Under the pieces are notes generated by a model. That model saw only the letters and a program-made list of their open reading frames with translations. It was not told the DNA's origin and did not search any database. 64,000 bases of DNA from Bartonella apihabitans (lineage in GTDB: Bacteria; Pseudomonadota; Alphaproteobacteria; Rhizobiales; Rhizobiaceae), in assembly GCF_030758755.1 (NCBI RefSeq), contig NZ_CP132387.1:124001-188000 (forward strand), in the 5' to 3' direction. This document shows positions 1-9,097 of the stretch, in pieces. Within the stretch, counting starts at the first letter, position 1. Every line of letters begins with the position of its first letter. Made by a program: the position numbers and the translations under genes.

Positions 1-1181
1 CCAAGGAGCGGCAGATATCCCCATAACCAGAGGAAGAAAGCCAAAGACCAGAAAATAGCGGCCCATGCATAATGGTAACTGCCGATAGCGAAGAGATCGG
101 TTATTTCCGGTAGAACGCGCATGGCGGCAGCGAGTATAATAAATGCGATAGCCGCTTTTGATTGCCAGGGGATCGGTATCAATTTTCGTCCTGAATGACG
201 TAAACCGGCAATCGTAAAAACACCCATCACGCCAAGTCCCAATGTTGCAATGGTCAATATATGTAAGCCCGCATAAATCGGTATGCTTTCGTTAAATCCC
301 GAAAGACCGATGAGAAAAAAACCGATTGCCGCACTGACATTGGCAAGCGCTAGGCATAAGACTTCCGCTTTTAACGCAGCCTTGCCGATGAACCATTCGG
401 CAGTTCTGTCCATAAAACCGGCACTCGCAGCAAAAGCGAGATAATATTGCATTTGTGAAGACGGCAGAAAAAGCATAGAGAGAGCATATAAGACTGTCAA
501 AAATGCAGATAGATTGCGTCTGCCCGGATGCGGGCGATACGGGCTTGTTTCACCTGAAGGATCCAATGAAAGATTGGTAACCACAGTATTGATGCGCGAG
601 ATTGCCAAGGAAAACAGAACAACAAAAACAGCGATAATCGTCCACAATATGCGGGACGATAATTCTGTTTCTTCGCGCCACCATGAGATTTTCAAAACAA
701 TTTCAAGTGCAAAGAGAACAATAAGCCATAGCAAAAATGACAAACTTTTCCATTTTCTTTTCGAAAGAATTGGCAAACCGATATATAAGATCATAAGTGC
801 CAGAAAGGCGAAATCGAACACACTGCCGACGACCATCAGGTAATCCGAACCCAAAAAACCGACAATGCGACCGGGAAGCCATAATAAAAGCAGAAAGAAA
901 AGTCTCATGCCATTTAACGGCTTTGTTTCTGTCCATTCGGCAACGGCGGAACATAAAAATCCGGCAAGGGCAGCAGAATAGAAGCCGAAAATCATCTCGT
1001 GGGCATGCCATTGCTGAGGGAAAATATAACGTGTACCGGGATAGTCGAGTTGATAGGCAATCACCCAGATAAACGGCATGACTACAGCATAACCGGCCGA
1101 TACCGGAAAGAATAGAAATACGCCTTCGGTAAAAAAGGGATTATGAGCAATGACTGCTTTTGTCTTTTTGATAACCCCCAT
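1..1181 (-). CDS. nnrS: NnrS family haem/copper membrane protein (3' end cut by window)
   Basis: Read on the reverse strand, an open frame runs from an ATG at 1181 off the left edge, about 393 codons without a stop. It is a polytopic membrane protein with many hydrophobic segments. The family signature WHAHEMIFG lies at residues 58-66. NnrS proteins are haem- and copper-binding membrane proteins linked to nitric oxide/nitrosative stress and denitrification regulons. The start lies only 4 nt after the stop of the upstream ABC ATPase, so it is the last visible gene of that operon. The NnrS assignment is secure from motif and topology; its link to the transporter is inferred from spacing only. 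Confidence 0.88.
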   Translation of the reverse strand, partial: MGVIKKTKAVIAHNPFFTEGVFLFFPVSAGYAVVMPFIWVIAYQLDYPGTRYIFPQQWHAHEMIFGFYSAALAGFLCSAVAEWTETKPLNGMRLFFLLLLWLPGRIVGFLGSDYLMVVGSVFDFAFLALMILYIGLPILSKRKWKSLSFLLWLIVLFALEIVLKISWWREETELSSRILWTIIAVFVVLFSLAISRINTVVTNLSLDPSGETSPYRPHPGRRNLSAFLTVLYALSMLFLPSSQMQYYLAFAASAGFMDRTAEWFIGKAALKAEVLCLALANVSAAIGFFLIGLSGFNESIPIYAGLHILTIATLGLGVMGVFTIAGLRHSGRKLIPIPWQSKAAIAFIILAAAMRVLPEITDLFAIGSYHYAWAAIFWSLAFFLWLWGYLPLL

Positions 1182-1185
1182 TGTG

Positions 1186-1917
1186 TTAGTCCCTGTCTCT
1201 ATAAAGAAGGTCGTAAAAATCCCGATCTTTGGCGAATTGTTCGCTCATATCGAATATTTCCCGTTCGCTTCGCTTTCCTGGTTCACCTTCGACATGTCTT
1301 TCAGCGACAATTGTTGCAGGATCGCCACCAACCAGTAACAGACGGTGCGCAATGCGCAGCGCTTCGTGAAGATCGTGGGTAACAAACAATGATGAAAACC
1401 CCTGACCTTTTGCCTCTTCAATAACAATGTCCTGAAGGTTACGCCTGAGGCCGATATCGACAGCCGAAAACGGCTCGTCGAAAAATATGATATCGGGATT
1501 AACGGCAAGTGCACGCGCGACAGCGGCTCGCTGGCGCATGCCACCCGATAATGCCGCGGGATATTTTTCAAGATCGGTTATTTTCAAACCGACCTTTTTT
1601 GCGCAATCGGAAATGAAATCTTTTGTTTTGGATGGCCGATGTGAATTCATCAAACCATAAGCAATATTTTCATAAGTTGTTTTCCAAGGGAGCAATCTCG
1701 GTTCCTGAAAAACAATTGCCTGTTGGCGATAAGTTTTTCTGATTTCGCCTTTGTTAGGCGTCAACAAGCCTGCGGCAATCTGTAATATTGTGGTTTTTCC
1801 TGCACCGGACGCACCAAGAATGACCAGCGTTTCGTGGTCATTGACGTGGATATTGACGTTTTCAAGAATGCGTCTTCCGAGATAAGAAAACGCGATATCC
1901 TGCATTTCAATTCTCAT
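1186..1917 (-). CDS. ABC transporter ATP-binding protein, NitT/TauT (SsuB/TauB-like) family
   Basis: A 243-residue ATPase of an importer, acting on the cytoplasmic face of the permease encoded just upstream. It has Walker A GASGAGKTT (residues 35-43), a Q-loop in VFQEPRLLPW (about 69-78), signature LSGGM (123-127) and Walker B IIFFDEP (143-149). The Q-loop context and overall length fit the nitrate/sulfonate/taurine ATPases. Its ATG overlaps the permease stop by 4 nt (ATGA), indicating translational coupling. Substrate is not predictable; NitT/TauT-type systems carry sulfonates, nitrate, thiamine precursors and others. The gene itself is intact. Confidence 0.9.
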   Translation of the reverse strand: MRIEMQDIAFSYLGRRILENVNIHVNDHETLVILGASGAGKTTILQIAAGLLTPNKGEIRKTYRQQAIVFQEPRLLPWKTTYENIAYGLMNSHRPSKTKDFISDCAKKVGLKITDLEKYPAALSGGMRQRAAVARALAVNPDIIFFDEPFSAVDIGLRRNLQDIVIEEAKGQGFSSLFVTHDLHEALRIAHRLLLVGGDPATIVAERHVEGEPGKRSEREIFDMSEQFAKDRDFYDLLYRDRD

Positions 1918-2730
1918 TTTTTAACGCCCCACGGCTCGGATGCATGTCGCCAGCTTTCAAAAAATTCCCGTATCGGATGAATTATACCGAATTCGGTTAT
2001 CAGGGCAAAACACACAATGATCATAATAATGGCCGTTACTTCGGGAACATCAAAAGTGCTGCGTGCTTCAAAAAGAAGGCCTCCTAGCCCACCTGAATAG
2101 CTTAAAAGTTCGGCCATTACGGCAACTTTCCAGGCACTTCCGGCTGAAAGCGACAAGGCCGGAAAAATATAGGACACCATTTGCGGAAATGTGATTGTGC
2201 GAAATCGTTTGAATATACCGATGTTAAAAGCACGCGCCATATCGTCGAGCGAACGGTCACGCGTGGCAATTGCCTGAACGCTATTGATAAAAATGAGCGG
2301 AAAGGAAGCAACAGCAATCGTCATGATAACCGAGCCGCCACCATTTTCAAACCAGATGAGCGCAAGCACAATCCAGCCTATCGGCGGCACACCGAGAAGA
2401 ATGATAATGATCGGCCGCATCAAGCGGATTGCCGCAAATGAATAACCGCACAGTACGCCACTGACAATTCCGATTGAAGCGGCAATGATAAAGCCCATAA
2501 ATGAACGTTCGGCCGTCACTTTCGCCATCTCGACAAATTTGTCCGTTTGCACAAGTAAGACCATAGCTTGCAAAGTTTGTTGCGGAGAGGGGAGCACATA
2601 ACTGCCATAAAGTTCATGGGCCAGACTGCCAGACGGCAAAAAAACAGAAGCAACCGGCAAGCCCTGCAAAGCCTCCCCAGAAATAGTTTCCAAGCGACAC
2701 AAGATGGGAAATGGTCTTACGTAAATGCAT
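1914..2730 (-). pseudogene. ABC transporter permease, NitT/TauT family, N-terminal frameshift
   Basis: Inner-membrane permease of the BPD_transp_1 type. The core after about residue 37 is intact and includes the EAA-loop region around MARAFNIG. The natural ATG is at 2730 and overlaps the stop of the substrate-binding gene (TGATG). That frame gives a plausible N-terminal membrane segment ending FFAVWQSG, then hits TGA at 2614-2616. The remaining protein continues in the +1 frame (AHELYGSYVLPSP), so one extra base lies around 2616-2645, for example in the CCC at 2618-2620. A start around 2702 in the second frame would lose the first membrane helix. Recent pseudogene or sequence error. Confidence 0.75.
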
Positions 2731-3715
2731 CAGGCATAAAATCCGTCATCAGGCAGTTTTCCGCCCATAATTGCGGAATTTTGTTCAATAAGAACATTGA
2801 AAAATGTTTCCAGTGCCGGTTTGACTTCACTTGCACTATGAACAACCAGATGACTGAAAGCGACGGATGCGGCAATCAGGTGTGGCGGAAAATCAAGGAG
2901 ACCGCTGATCTCGTCGGCTGCTTTTTCGGGGTCGGCTTTAATTTTTTCAAGTGCCGTTGAAAAACATGCATTGAGCGCTTCTATTTTCTTCTTTCCCTCA
3001 TCGCCTTCGAAACCTTTGCCTACAACAAGACCGGCTTGCGGAATGGCATCGGTTTTCGAAACTTTTTCCCAAAGCTTTTGAATATCAAGAGCACGAACAA
3101 TTTTTTTCGGGGATACAGAGCTCATGGAAATCACGGTCGAGGCGGCTGGCTCCACAATGACTGCTGCATCAACCCGTCCGATCATGAGAAGCGGCATAGC
3201 TTCGGGAAGGCTCCCCGTATATTGTATGTCGATTGCATCCGGCTTGATGTCATATGCCTTTAAAATTGCCTGCATAATATAGTCGGGCATATCATTTTTG
3301 AATGGTACAGCAAGTTTTTTGCCGACAAGATCCTGAAGTGTTTTGATATTGGATGCTTCCGGTGCGACGATATAAAGAAGTCCGTCTGTAAGAATATTCG
3401 CCAATCTTACACCAAGGCCTTTATTATATAAATTTGCGCCGCTATAACTGGGCAAAATGGCCATATTGATTGAGCCGGAACCGAGTCCGGCTCTGATCTG
3501 ATCGGGATTATTCCAGACTTTGAATTGGCAACCGGGTAAGAGTTGATCAAGCATGCCGGTTTTTACTGCATAAGCGGCAACGAGAGATGGCCCGCAGGTG
3601 GCCCCCAAATGACGGGTTTATTTTCTTCTGCAACCACATTGGCGGGAAATGCGCAAACAACGGGAAGAAGTGAAGCACCAATTAAAAAATGACGGCGTGT
3701 TTGAGTGAGCATCAT
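2730..3715 (-). pseudogene. ABC transporter substrate-binding protein (NMT1/SsuA-like), frameshift near N-terminus
   Basis: Periplasmic binding protein of the importer at 1.2-2.7 kb. From the ATG at 3715 (second ATG at 3712) the first frame encodes a signal peptide with a twin-arginine-like RRHFLIGAS and a following AEENKPVIWG, then runs into a stop. The mature protein (GPSLVAAYAVKTG to the end) is in another frame. The G5 run at 3602-3606 is the joint: one more G would read VIWGATCGPS continuously. The frame can also begin at a TTG (3608), which would give a leaderless protein. Fold resembles NMT1/SsuA proteins; ligand unknown. First gene of the SBP-permease-ATPase-nnrS operon. Confidence 0.75.
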
Positions 3716-3822
3716 CCACCTCGATTGGCAAATACCGGACCAAAAATAACAGAATGGGAAGTCAGGTATTTTTGATTAAGATTTAAATTTTAAATAAGAG
3801 TTTATCCCTCAAATTAAAAATT

Positions 3823-6081
3823 TCAAAATGTTGCTTTTATTCCGGCAAAGAAACCTCTGCCTTCCCCAGGGAGGAATGCAGCCTGATCAGGTGTTGCGCG
3901 ATCGGAAATAATGGTGGATGAAGCATATTTTTCGTTAAAAATATTCGTTATTTCACCGAAGATGCGAAGGTTCTTGTTAAGGCTATATTCGCTCCTTAGA
4001 TCAACAACAATGTAATCATCCGAATAAAGCGTGTTCATATTATCAACGGGTGTTCTTGTCGGTACCCAATGAATATTACCCTGCCATATCCACGGGTCGG
4101 TCGGGTGATATTGAATCATGGTATTAATGATGTTGCGTGGTGCACCGGCGAGATAATTGTTATGACGTAACGGGTCATCATGAAATGTAAAGCGTTGATA
4201 GGTATAGGCAATACGCGCTGTTATCGAAGCGTTGATTTCCCAGCCGATTGCAGCGTCAATGCCAAAATGGCGGGTTTTATCGGCGTTAACCGCACCGAGC
4301 GGCGCTCCACTGACATCACGTAAGCTCAACAATTCGTCATTAACCCACGAATAATAGGTCGATAAATCCCAGGAATAGCCTTCAAAATTGCCTCGCCATC
4401 CGCCCTCCAGAGTGGTTGCAGTTTGATCATCAAGATCGGGTTTCGCAAACATTTTGGACTTCAAATTGGGCATAGCGGGATTTGGACGGCCGGCACTGGT
4501 GTTCGGAGTGCCGTTAACTGTTGCCAGAAGATCATCATGCGTCGGAGGCTCGAAGCTGCGGCTTAATGCGGTGTATAAAGTTTGTCTTTGGGTGAGAGCA
4601 TAGGTAATGCCCAAAGCCGGACTGAAACCCGAATAAGAACGGTTATAGCTTGTGTTTTCGGCAGGAACTGCACCGTTCGGCAAAAGTCGATCCGGCATAC
4701 GAGGATTATATGCTAGTGTTGGACGGGTATTTTTCCGCCATTCGTCGTCATTGTCACGACTTGCATGAGCATAGGAAAGTGATGGCGAAATAGTAAAGCG
4801 TTGAAAAAGAGGAATATTCATACCGGCAAAAAATGACATTGTCGTTGACTTCAATTTATTGTCACCGAATTTGTCGCCCTTTTCGCCCGAAAAATTCAAA
4901 TAATAATCGCGATCCATAGAACCGTTGGTGTAATTGCCGGCAAGTTCTACGAGCGGCAAAGGATTGTTTTTATCAGGGGTATAGGCATAACGGAATAGTC
5001 CGGTAAAATCACCGCCATTGCTCTGTCTGACACCGGCAGATATAGGAAAACGAAACATATCATGCGTATTTGTATAGCCCAAAGCAATATCATAAATATG
5101 GGAGCCAAGCTCGATTGTTGAACGGTTGCCGATGAGATATTGGCTGGCATCCCTTCTTGGCCGATCGCGCCAAACATTGGAGCCCGGATTTACAACCCCT
5201 TGTGGAGTAACTATAGGACCCGACCAGCTCATTTCCGGATGTTTTTTTATTTCATATTTTGGAATTGGTCCTGAAACATCGAAACCCAAATCGGTGTATC
5301 CGGCAAAAAAACGCGTTGTTGTGATATCATTTACTCTAAAACCGATATTACCGGATAGGCCTGTCCTGTCAGAGGAATTGTAATCCCGAAAGCCTTCCCG
5401 GTTATTATGTTCAAATGAAAAAAAACCGTCACGCGTTTCATCGGAAAAACCGACTTGCCCGCCTAAATTATATTGACCAAAACTTCCACCGCTTCCCGAT
5501 AAAACGGCCCCCGGTTCGCTCGTTCCTGTAGGTGATACACTGTTAATAGCGCCTCCCAATACAGTGGCGCCGATACGATTGGCCATATAACCACGGTAAA
5601 TTTCAAGGGTTTCGGCGTCTTTCGGATTGGCTAAACCGGCTATATATGAGCCATCGGCACGGTTGAGTGGCAAGCCATCGCGCATAACAAGGATACCTCT
5701 CTCGACCGGATTTTGCTGAAGGCCTGATCCGCGAATTTGTATGCGGGGTTGATCATTTCCTCCGAAAAAATTCTGAACCACAACTCCGGGCGTTTGTTCC
5801 AAAGCACGTGCCAGTGTCAAATTACCAGAAACAGGCATTTCATTTTTGTCAATGACACTGACAGCCCCCGCCATCGAAGCGAACCGCCTGCTCAGAATTT
5901 CATGAGAGTTCTCTCTGCTATCAAGTATCACCGGTTGTAGAATGACCGGAGCACCCGGACTAGCCGTTTGCCCCCAACTATCCTCTCTTGATAGTAGAAC
6001 AAGTGTTGTTGTGATGGTGTAATAGCAGGTTTTTTTAAGTAAATGACGCAAATTTCCGTCTCCAATGGTTGTCAAATCCAT
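3823..6081 (-). CDS. TonB-dependent outer-membrane receptor
   Basis: A 752-residue outer-membrane receptor importing a siderophore or other metal chelate, energised by TonB. An N-terminal export signal precedes a plug domain with typical elements (ARALEQTPGVVVQ, RIQIRGSGLQQNP, ETLEIYRG, GATVLGGAINSVSP, about residues 90-185). A 22-strand-type barrel follows and ends in Phe (GIKATF), as usual for outer-membrane insertion. Length is normal for the family. It lies upstream of, and in the same orientation as, the ABC importer, which suggests but does not prove a shared substrate. The region upstream of its start, together with its first 80 or so codons, is duplicated at 8.44-8.85 kb. Confidence 0.92.
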   Translation of the reverse strand: MDLTTIGDGNLRHLLKKTCYYTITTTLVLLSREDSWGQTASPGAPVILQPVILDSRENSHEILSRRFASMAGAVSVIDKNEMPVSGNLTLARALEQTPGVVVQNFFGGNDQPRIQIRGSGLQQNPVERGILVMRDGLPLNRADGSYIAGLANPKDAETLEIYRGYMANRIGATVLGGAINSVSPTGTSEPGAVLSGSGGSFGQYNLGGQVGFSDETRDGFFSFEHNNREGFRDYNSSDRTGLSGNIGFRVNDITTTRFFAGYTDLGFDVSGPIPKYEIKKHPEMSWSGPIVTPQGVVNPGSNVWRDRPRRDASQYLIGNRSTIELGSHIYDIALGYTNTHDMFRFPISAGVRQSNGGDFTGLFRYAYTPDKNNPLPLVELAGNYTNGSMDRDYYLNFSGEKGDKFGDNKLKSTTMSFFAGMNIPLFQRFTISPSLSYAHASRDNDDEWRKNTRPTLAYNPRMPDRLLPNGAVPAENTSYNRSYSGFSPALGITYALTQRQTLYTALSRSFEPPTHDDLLATVNGTPNTSAGRPNPAMPNLKSKMFAKPDLDDQTATTLEGGWRGNFEGYSWDLSTYYSWVNDELLSLRDVSGAPLGAVNADKTRHFGIDAAIGWEINASITARIAYTYQRFTFHDDPLRHNNYLAGAPRNIINTMIQYHPTDPWIWQGNIHWVPTRTPVDNMNTLYSDDYIVVDLRSEYSLNKNLRIFGEITNIFNEKYASSTIISDRATPDQAAFLPGEGRGFFAGIKATF

Positions 6082-6640
6082 GGCAGGAGCAAAAATTAAT
6101 TGCTTTTAACTATAGTCGGATGAGATGACCCCTTTTGAAACAAGCTGCTGTGAGGCAAATCAGATTGTTTCCGAGAGATCGGATGTTGCTTTCCCTACCA
6201 AACCTTGGCAACTCTATAAAACATGAAAATAAAATACAAGTATTAATTTATCATGTTTCATTAAGGACTTCATCTTTATCTGTTTGGCGAAAGAGGATTT
6301 CACGTTGTATCGGTTTCCGGAGAAAAAATGGCGAACAAATTTATCAGGGCCGAGAAACAGTTATTCTACAAGCTCTATGTAGTTATTTGAAAAATCATAT
6401 AATGGCAGATAAGGCGTTTGGATAATAATTTGGCAAATATGAATTTTCAGAGCGATAAAGCCGATGTTCAGCCAATGAAATTCCGGAAAAATTGTTTGTT
6501 ATCGTTCTTATTTCCAATAAGATCGGAAATTTATCAGACGCTTAATGGTGAAACCGAGTGATAGATATTTATGAAAAAGTGGAAGAGTAATATTCCAGAC
6601 CGATATGATCGATATATCGCTCTAAAAGCTTCAAATTTGT
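6082..6640. other. Intergenic region, receptor promoter side
   Basis: About 560 bases without a convincing gene. The half next to the receptor start (6082 to about 6230) is shared with the degenerate copy at 8.68-8.85 kb, so it probably carries the receptor promoter. The rest is AT-rich; short frames in it show no family likeness. Confidence 0.5.
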
Positions 6641-7258
6641 CTATTCCTCTTCTATCCGAAAAATCAATTTCAGATAGGCCGAAAATGGATTTTGCTTCTT
6701 CCGTTTCGGGTTCAATCGTCTGGCAACTGCTTCATTAGCCCCAAGTGCCATTAACCCTTCGGCAACAATCGAGCAATCAAAGGGAGGTTCTATATTTCTC
6801 ATAGCAAACAGGTGTTGCACGAGCTTCGTATAGAACGATTTTTGTTCGTCCATAAGATTATTATAAATTTTTACAAATTTTGGATGGCGCAAAGCATGAA
6901 GTTGCATTTCAAGGAACAGAATTGTGTGGGAAATATTCTGATCATTTCGTTCAAACCATAGGATCATATCATTCAAGGCCTTTTCAAAATTATCTCCTGC
7001 ATCATCAATGAGCTGTTTTCGTGAATTTGCCTCGAATGATTTATACTGCTCAAGAAGCTCTATAAGAACTTCACCTTTATTATTGAAATTGGAATAAAAG
7101 GCTCCTTGTGAATAGCCCGCTTTATCGCAGATTCCTCTGATGGAGGTTGCCTCAAAGCCCAATTCCGTAAACAGCATGCGTGCAGCCTCCAGCAGGTTCT
7201 GGCGGGTCTCTTGCTGGCTTTCCAATCTTGTTTTGCGCGGTTTTATCTGTGTGACCAT
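6641..7258 (-). CDS. TetR/AcrR family transcriptional repressor
   Basis: A 205-residue regulator. The N-terminal helix-turn-helix is clear: ARMLFTELGFEATSIRGIC (about 27-45) followed by KAGYSQGAFYSNFNNK, which matches the TetR recognition helix. The C-terminal ligand domain is not assignable. It is divergent from the SDR gene starting at 7357. The 98-bp gap contains two palindromic sites centred on CAATTG, a typical arrangement in which the repressor controls itself and its divergent neighbour. Ligand unknown. Confidence 0.88.
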   Translation of the reverse strand: MVTQIKPRKTRLESQQETRQNLLEAARMLFTELGFEATSIRGICDKAGYSQGAFYSNFNNKGEVLIELLEQYKSFEANSRKQLIDDAGDNFEKALNDMILWFERNDQNISHTILFLEMQLHALRHPKFVKIYNNLMDEQKSFYTKLVQHLFAMRNIEPPFDCSIVAEGLMALGANEAVARRLNPKRKKQNPFSAYLKLIFRIEEE

Positions 7259-7312
7259 AAATTCCAGATATCATCCGACATTTCATTTGACAAGTTATCT
7301 AATGAAACATAA

Positions 7313-7345
7313 ATATCAATTGATATATGAATTTCAATTGATATT
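7313..7345. promoter_or_regulatory. Tandem palindromic operators, probable TetR binding sites
   Basis: A perfect 14-bp palindrome ATATCAATTGATAT (7313-7326) is followed by a near-palindrome around a second CAATTG (7330-7345, one mismatched pair). The centres are 18 bp apart. Position between the divergent TetR and SDR genes supports an operator role; binding by this TetR is inferred. Confidence 0.55.
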
Positions 7346-7356
7346 TGGAATCTTTG

Positions 7357-8385
7357 ATGAAGAAAACAGTTTTCGTAACCGGTGCTACCGGACTATTAGG
7401 CAATAATCTGGTTCGCCAATTGATCGACGCAGGCTATCATGTCAAAGCACTGGTCCGGTCGCGACAAAAGGCAAATAAGCAATTCGTCCCTCATGATGAA
7501 CTTGAAATTATTGACGGCGATATGACCAATGTCGCAAGCTTTGAAAGCCATCTCAATGGCTGCGAAACCGTTTTTCATACCGCTGCATTTTTCCGCGATA
7601 ATTATAAAGGCGGCAGCCATTGGACTGATCTGGAAAAGATCAACATTAATGGTACAAAATGCCTGTTGGAAGCGGCCTTAAAAGCCGGTGTCAAACAGTT
7701 TGTCCATGTCTCGTCGATCGCAGTCCTCGATGGTGAGGCCGGCACATTGATTGATGAGACATGTGATAGGGACATAGAAAATTCCGATGATTACTATCGA
7801 AGCAAAATCATCAGTGAAAGAACAGTCAGAGAATTTGCTGCTCAATATCCGATGATGAAATGCTATTATATTTTACCGGGGTGGATGTGGCTGGTGATCT
7901 GGTGGACCTCGGCAGGACAACTTGCGCTTGATGTCATGAACGGGAAGTTGCCGGCCATTGTTCCAGGGACCTTTTCGGTTGTTGATGCACGGGATGTTGC
8001 CGCTGCCATGATCATGGTCACACAGAACGGCAAGTCGGGAGAACGTTATCTCGCAGCAGGGCGTCACATTCATATGAAAGACCTTGTATCCATGATCGGT
8101 CATTATGCCAATGTCAAAACGCCAACAAAGACCATATCAATGCCGCTATTGTATTGCATCGCTGTTTTTCAGGAAATTTATGGCAAGCTTACAGAAAAGC
8201 CCATTTTATTATCATTGGCTTCGGTCCGTTTGATGGCAAGCCAATATGATAGAACGCATTTCAGCAGTGAAAGATATGAGAAAATTCTGGGGCTTCAATT
8301 CAGACCTTTGGAGCGAACTCTGGCAGATACATTGTCTGATCTGAAAAATAGACAGCCGGATAAATTGGAAGTTTGTCCGCAATAA
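7357..8385 (+). CDS. NAD(P)-dependent epimerase/dehydratase, extended SDR (dihydroflavonol-reductase-like)
   Basis: Cytoplasmic Rossmann-fold enzyme of about 342 residues. The start is placed at ATG 7357; an upstream in-frame TTG at 7345 would overlap the operator. The glycine motif TGATGLLG (8-15) and catalytic YYRSK (YxxxK) are present, plus the SVVDARDVA element common in DFR-like SDRs. One oddity: after PGWMW, where relatives have a GPGD-type loop, this protein reads LVIWW, and the lost GDL is visible in another frame around 7890-7905. This suggests two compensating indels. Substrate unknown; likely repressed by the divergent TetR. Confidence 0.85.
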   Translation: MKKTVFVTGATGLLGNNLVRQLIDAGYHVKALVRSRQKANKQFVPHDELEIIDGDMTNVASFESHLNGCETVFHTAAFFRDNYKGGSHWTDLEKININGTKCLLEAALKAGVKQFVHVSSIAVLDGEAGTLIDETCDRDIENSDDYYRSKIISERTVREFAAQYPMMKCYYILPGWMWLVIWWTSAGQLALDVMNGKLPAIVPGTFSVVDARDVAAAMIMVTQNGKSGERYLAAGRHIHMKDLVSMIGHYANVKTPTKTISMPLLYCIAVFQEIYGKLTEKPILLSLASVRLMASQYDRTHFSSERYEKILGLQFRPLERTLADTLSDLKNRQPDKLEVCPQ

Positions 8386-8439
8386 CGGATTTCCTCCAAA
8401 ACAAAGAAAATGCGCCCTCATGCTTACTGCTGCTTTTTG

Positions 8440-8850
8440 ACCGAAAACGGCATTTTATGTTTGTCGATGACACTGATAGCACCCGCCATCAAAGCGGACC
8501 GGAACCGTCTATTCGGGATTGCATGTGAGTTTTCTCTGCTATCAAGTATAACCGGTTTTAGAATAACCGGAGCAACAGGACGAGCCGCTTACCCCCAACT
8601 ATCTCTCTTGATAGCAGAACAAGTATTGTTGTGATGATGTAATAGAAGCTCTGTTTGAATAACTAACGCAGTTGTTGTCTCCGATGGTTGTCAAAGTCAT
8701 GGCAGGAGAAAAATTTATTGCTTTTAACTATAGTCGGATGAGATGAACCTTTTTTGAAACAAGCTGCTGTGGAGCAAATGAGATTGTTTCCGAGAGATCG
8801 GATGTTGCTTTCGCTCACCAAACCATGACAACTTTATAAAACTCGCGAGT
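8440..8850 (-). pseudogene. Remnant duplicate of the 5' end and promoter of the TonB-dependent receptor
   Basis: This stretch aligns along its whole length, same orientation, with about 5830-6235. Shared blocks include the tail of the leader/plug start (DKHKMPF here versus DKNEMPV in the receptor), the signal-peptide region and the upstream sequence with ATGGTTGTCAAA, CTATAGTCGGATGAGATGA and GAGAGATCGGATGTTGCTTT. The copy has several substitutions and indels and no barrel sequence. It is therefore a fragment of a former second receptor gene or of a partial duplication. It lies downstream of the SDR gene. Confidence 0.8.
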
Positions 8851-9097
8851 GAATTACAGTGTTAATTATTTTTTGAGTAAATAATATATATTACTAGTTT
8901 TTATTGTTATTTAATCAAATCATTATGGTATATATTTATATGTAAAGGTTTTTCATATTTTAAATATTGAATATAAAAGTTATTTCCTGAATTTGTTGGT
9001 TTAACAGAAGGACACTTTTTATAAGGTTGTTCAACTTGGATGACATTGTTATATAGTTTGCAAGATAAAAATCAGTAACAATTCGGGGAACCAGGTT

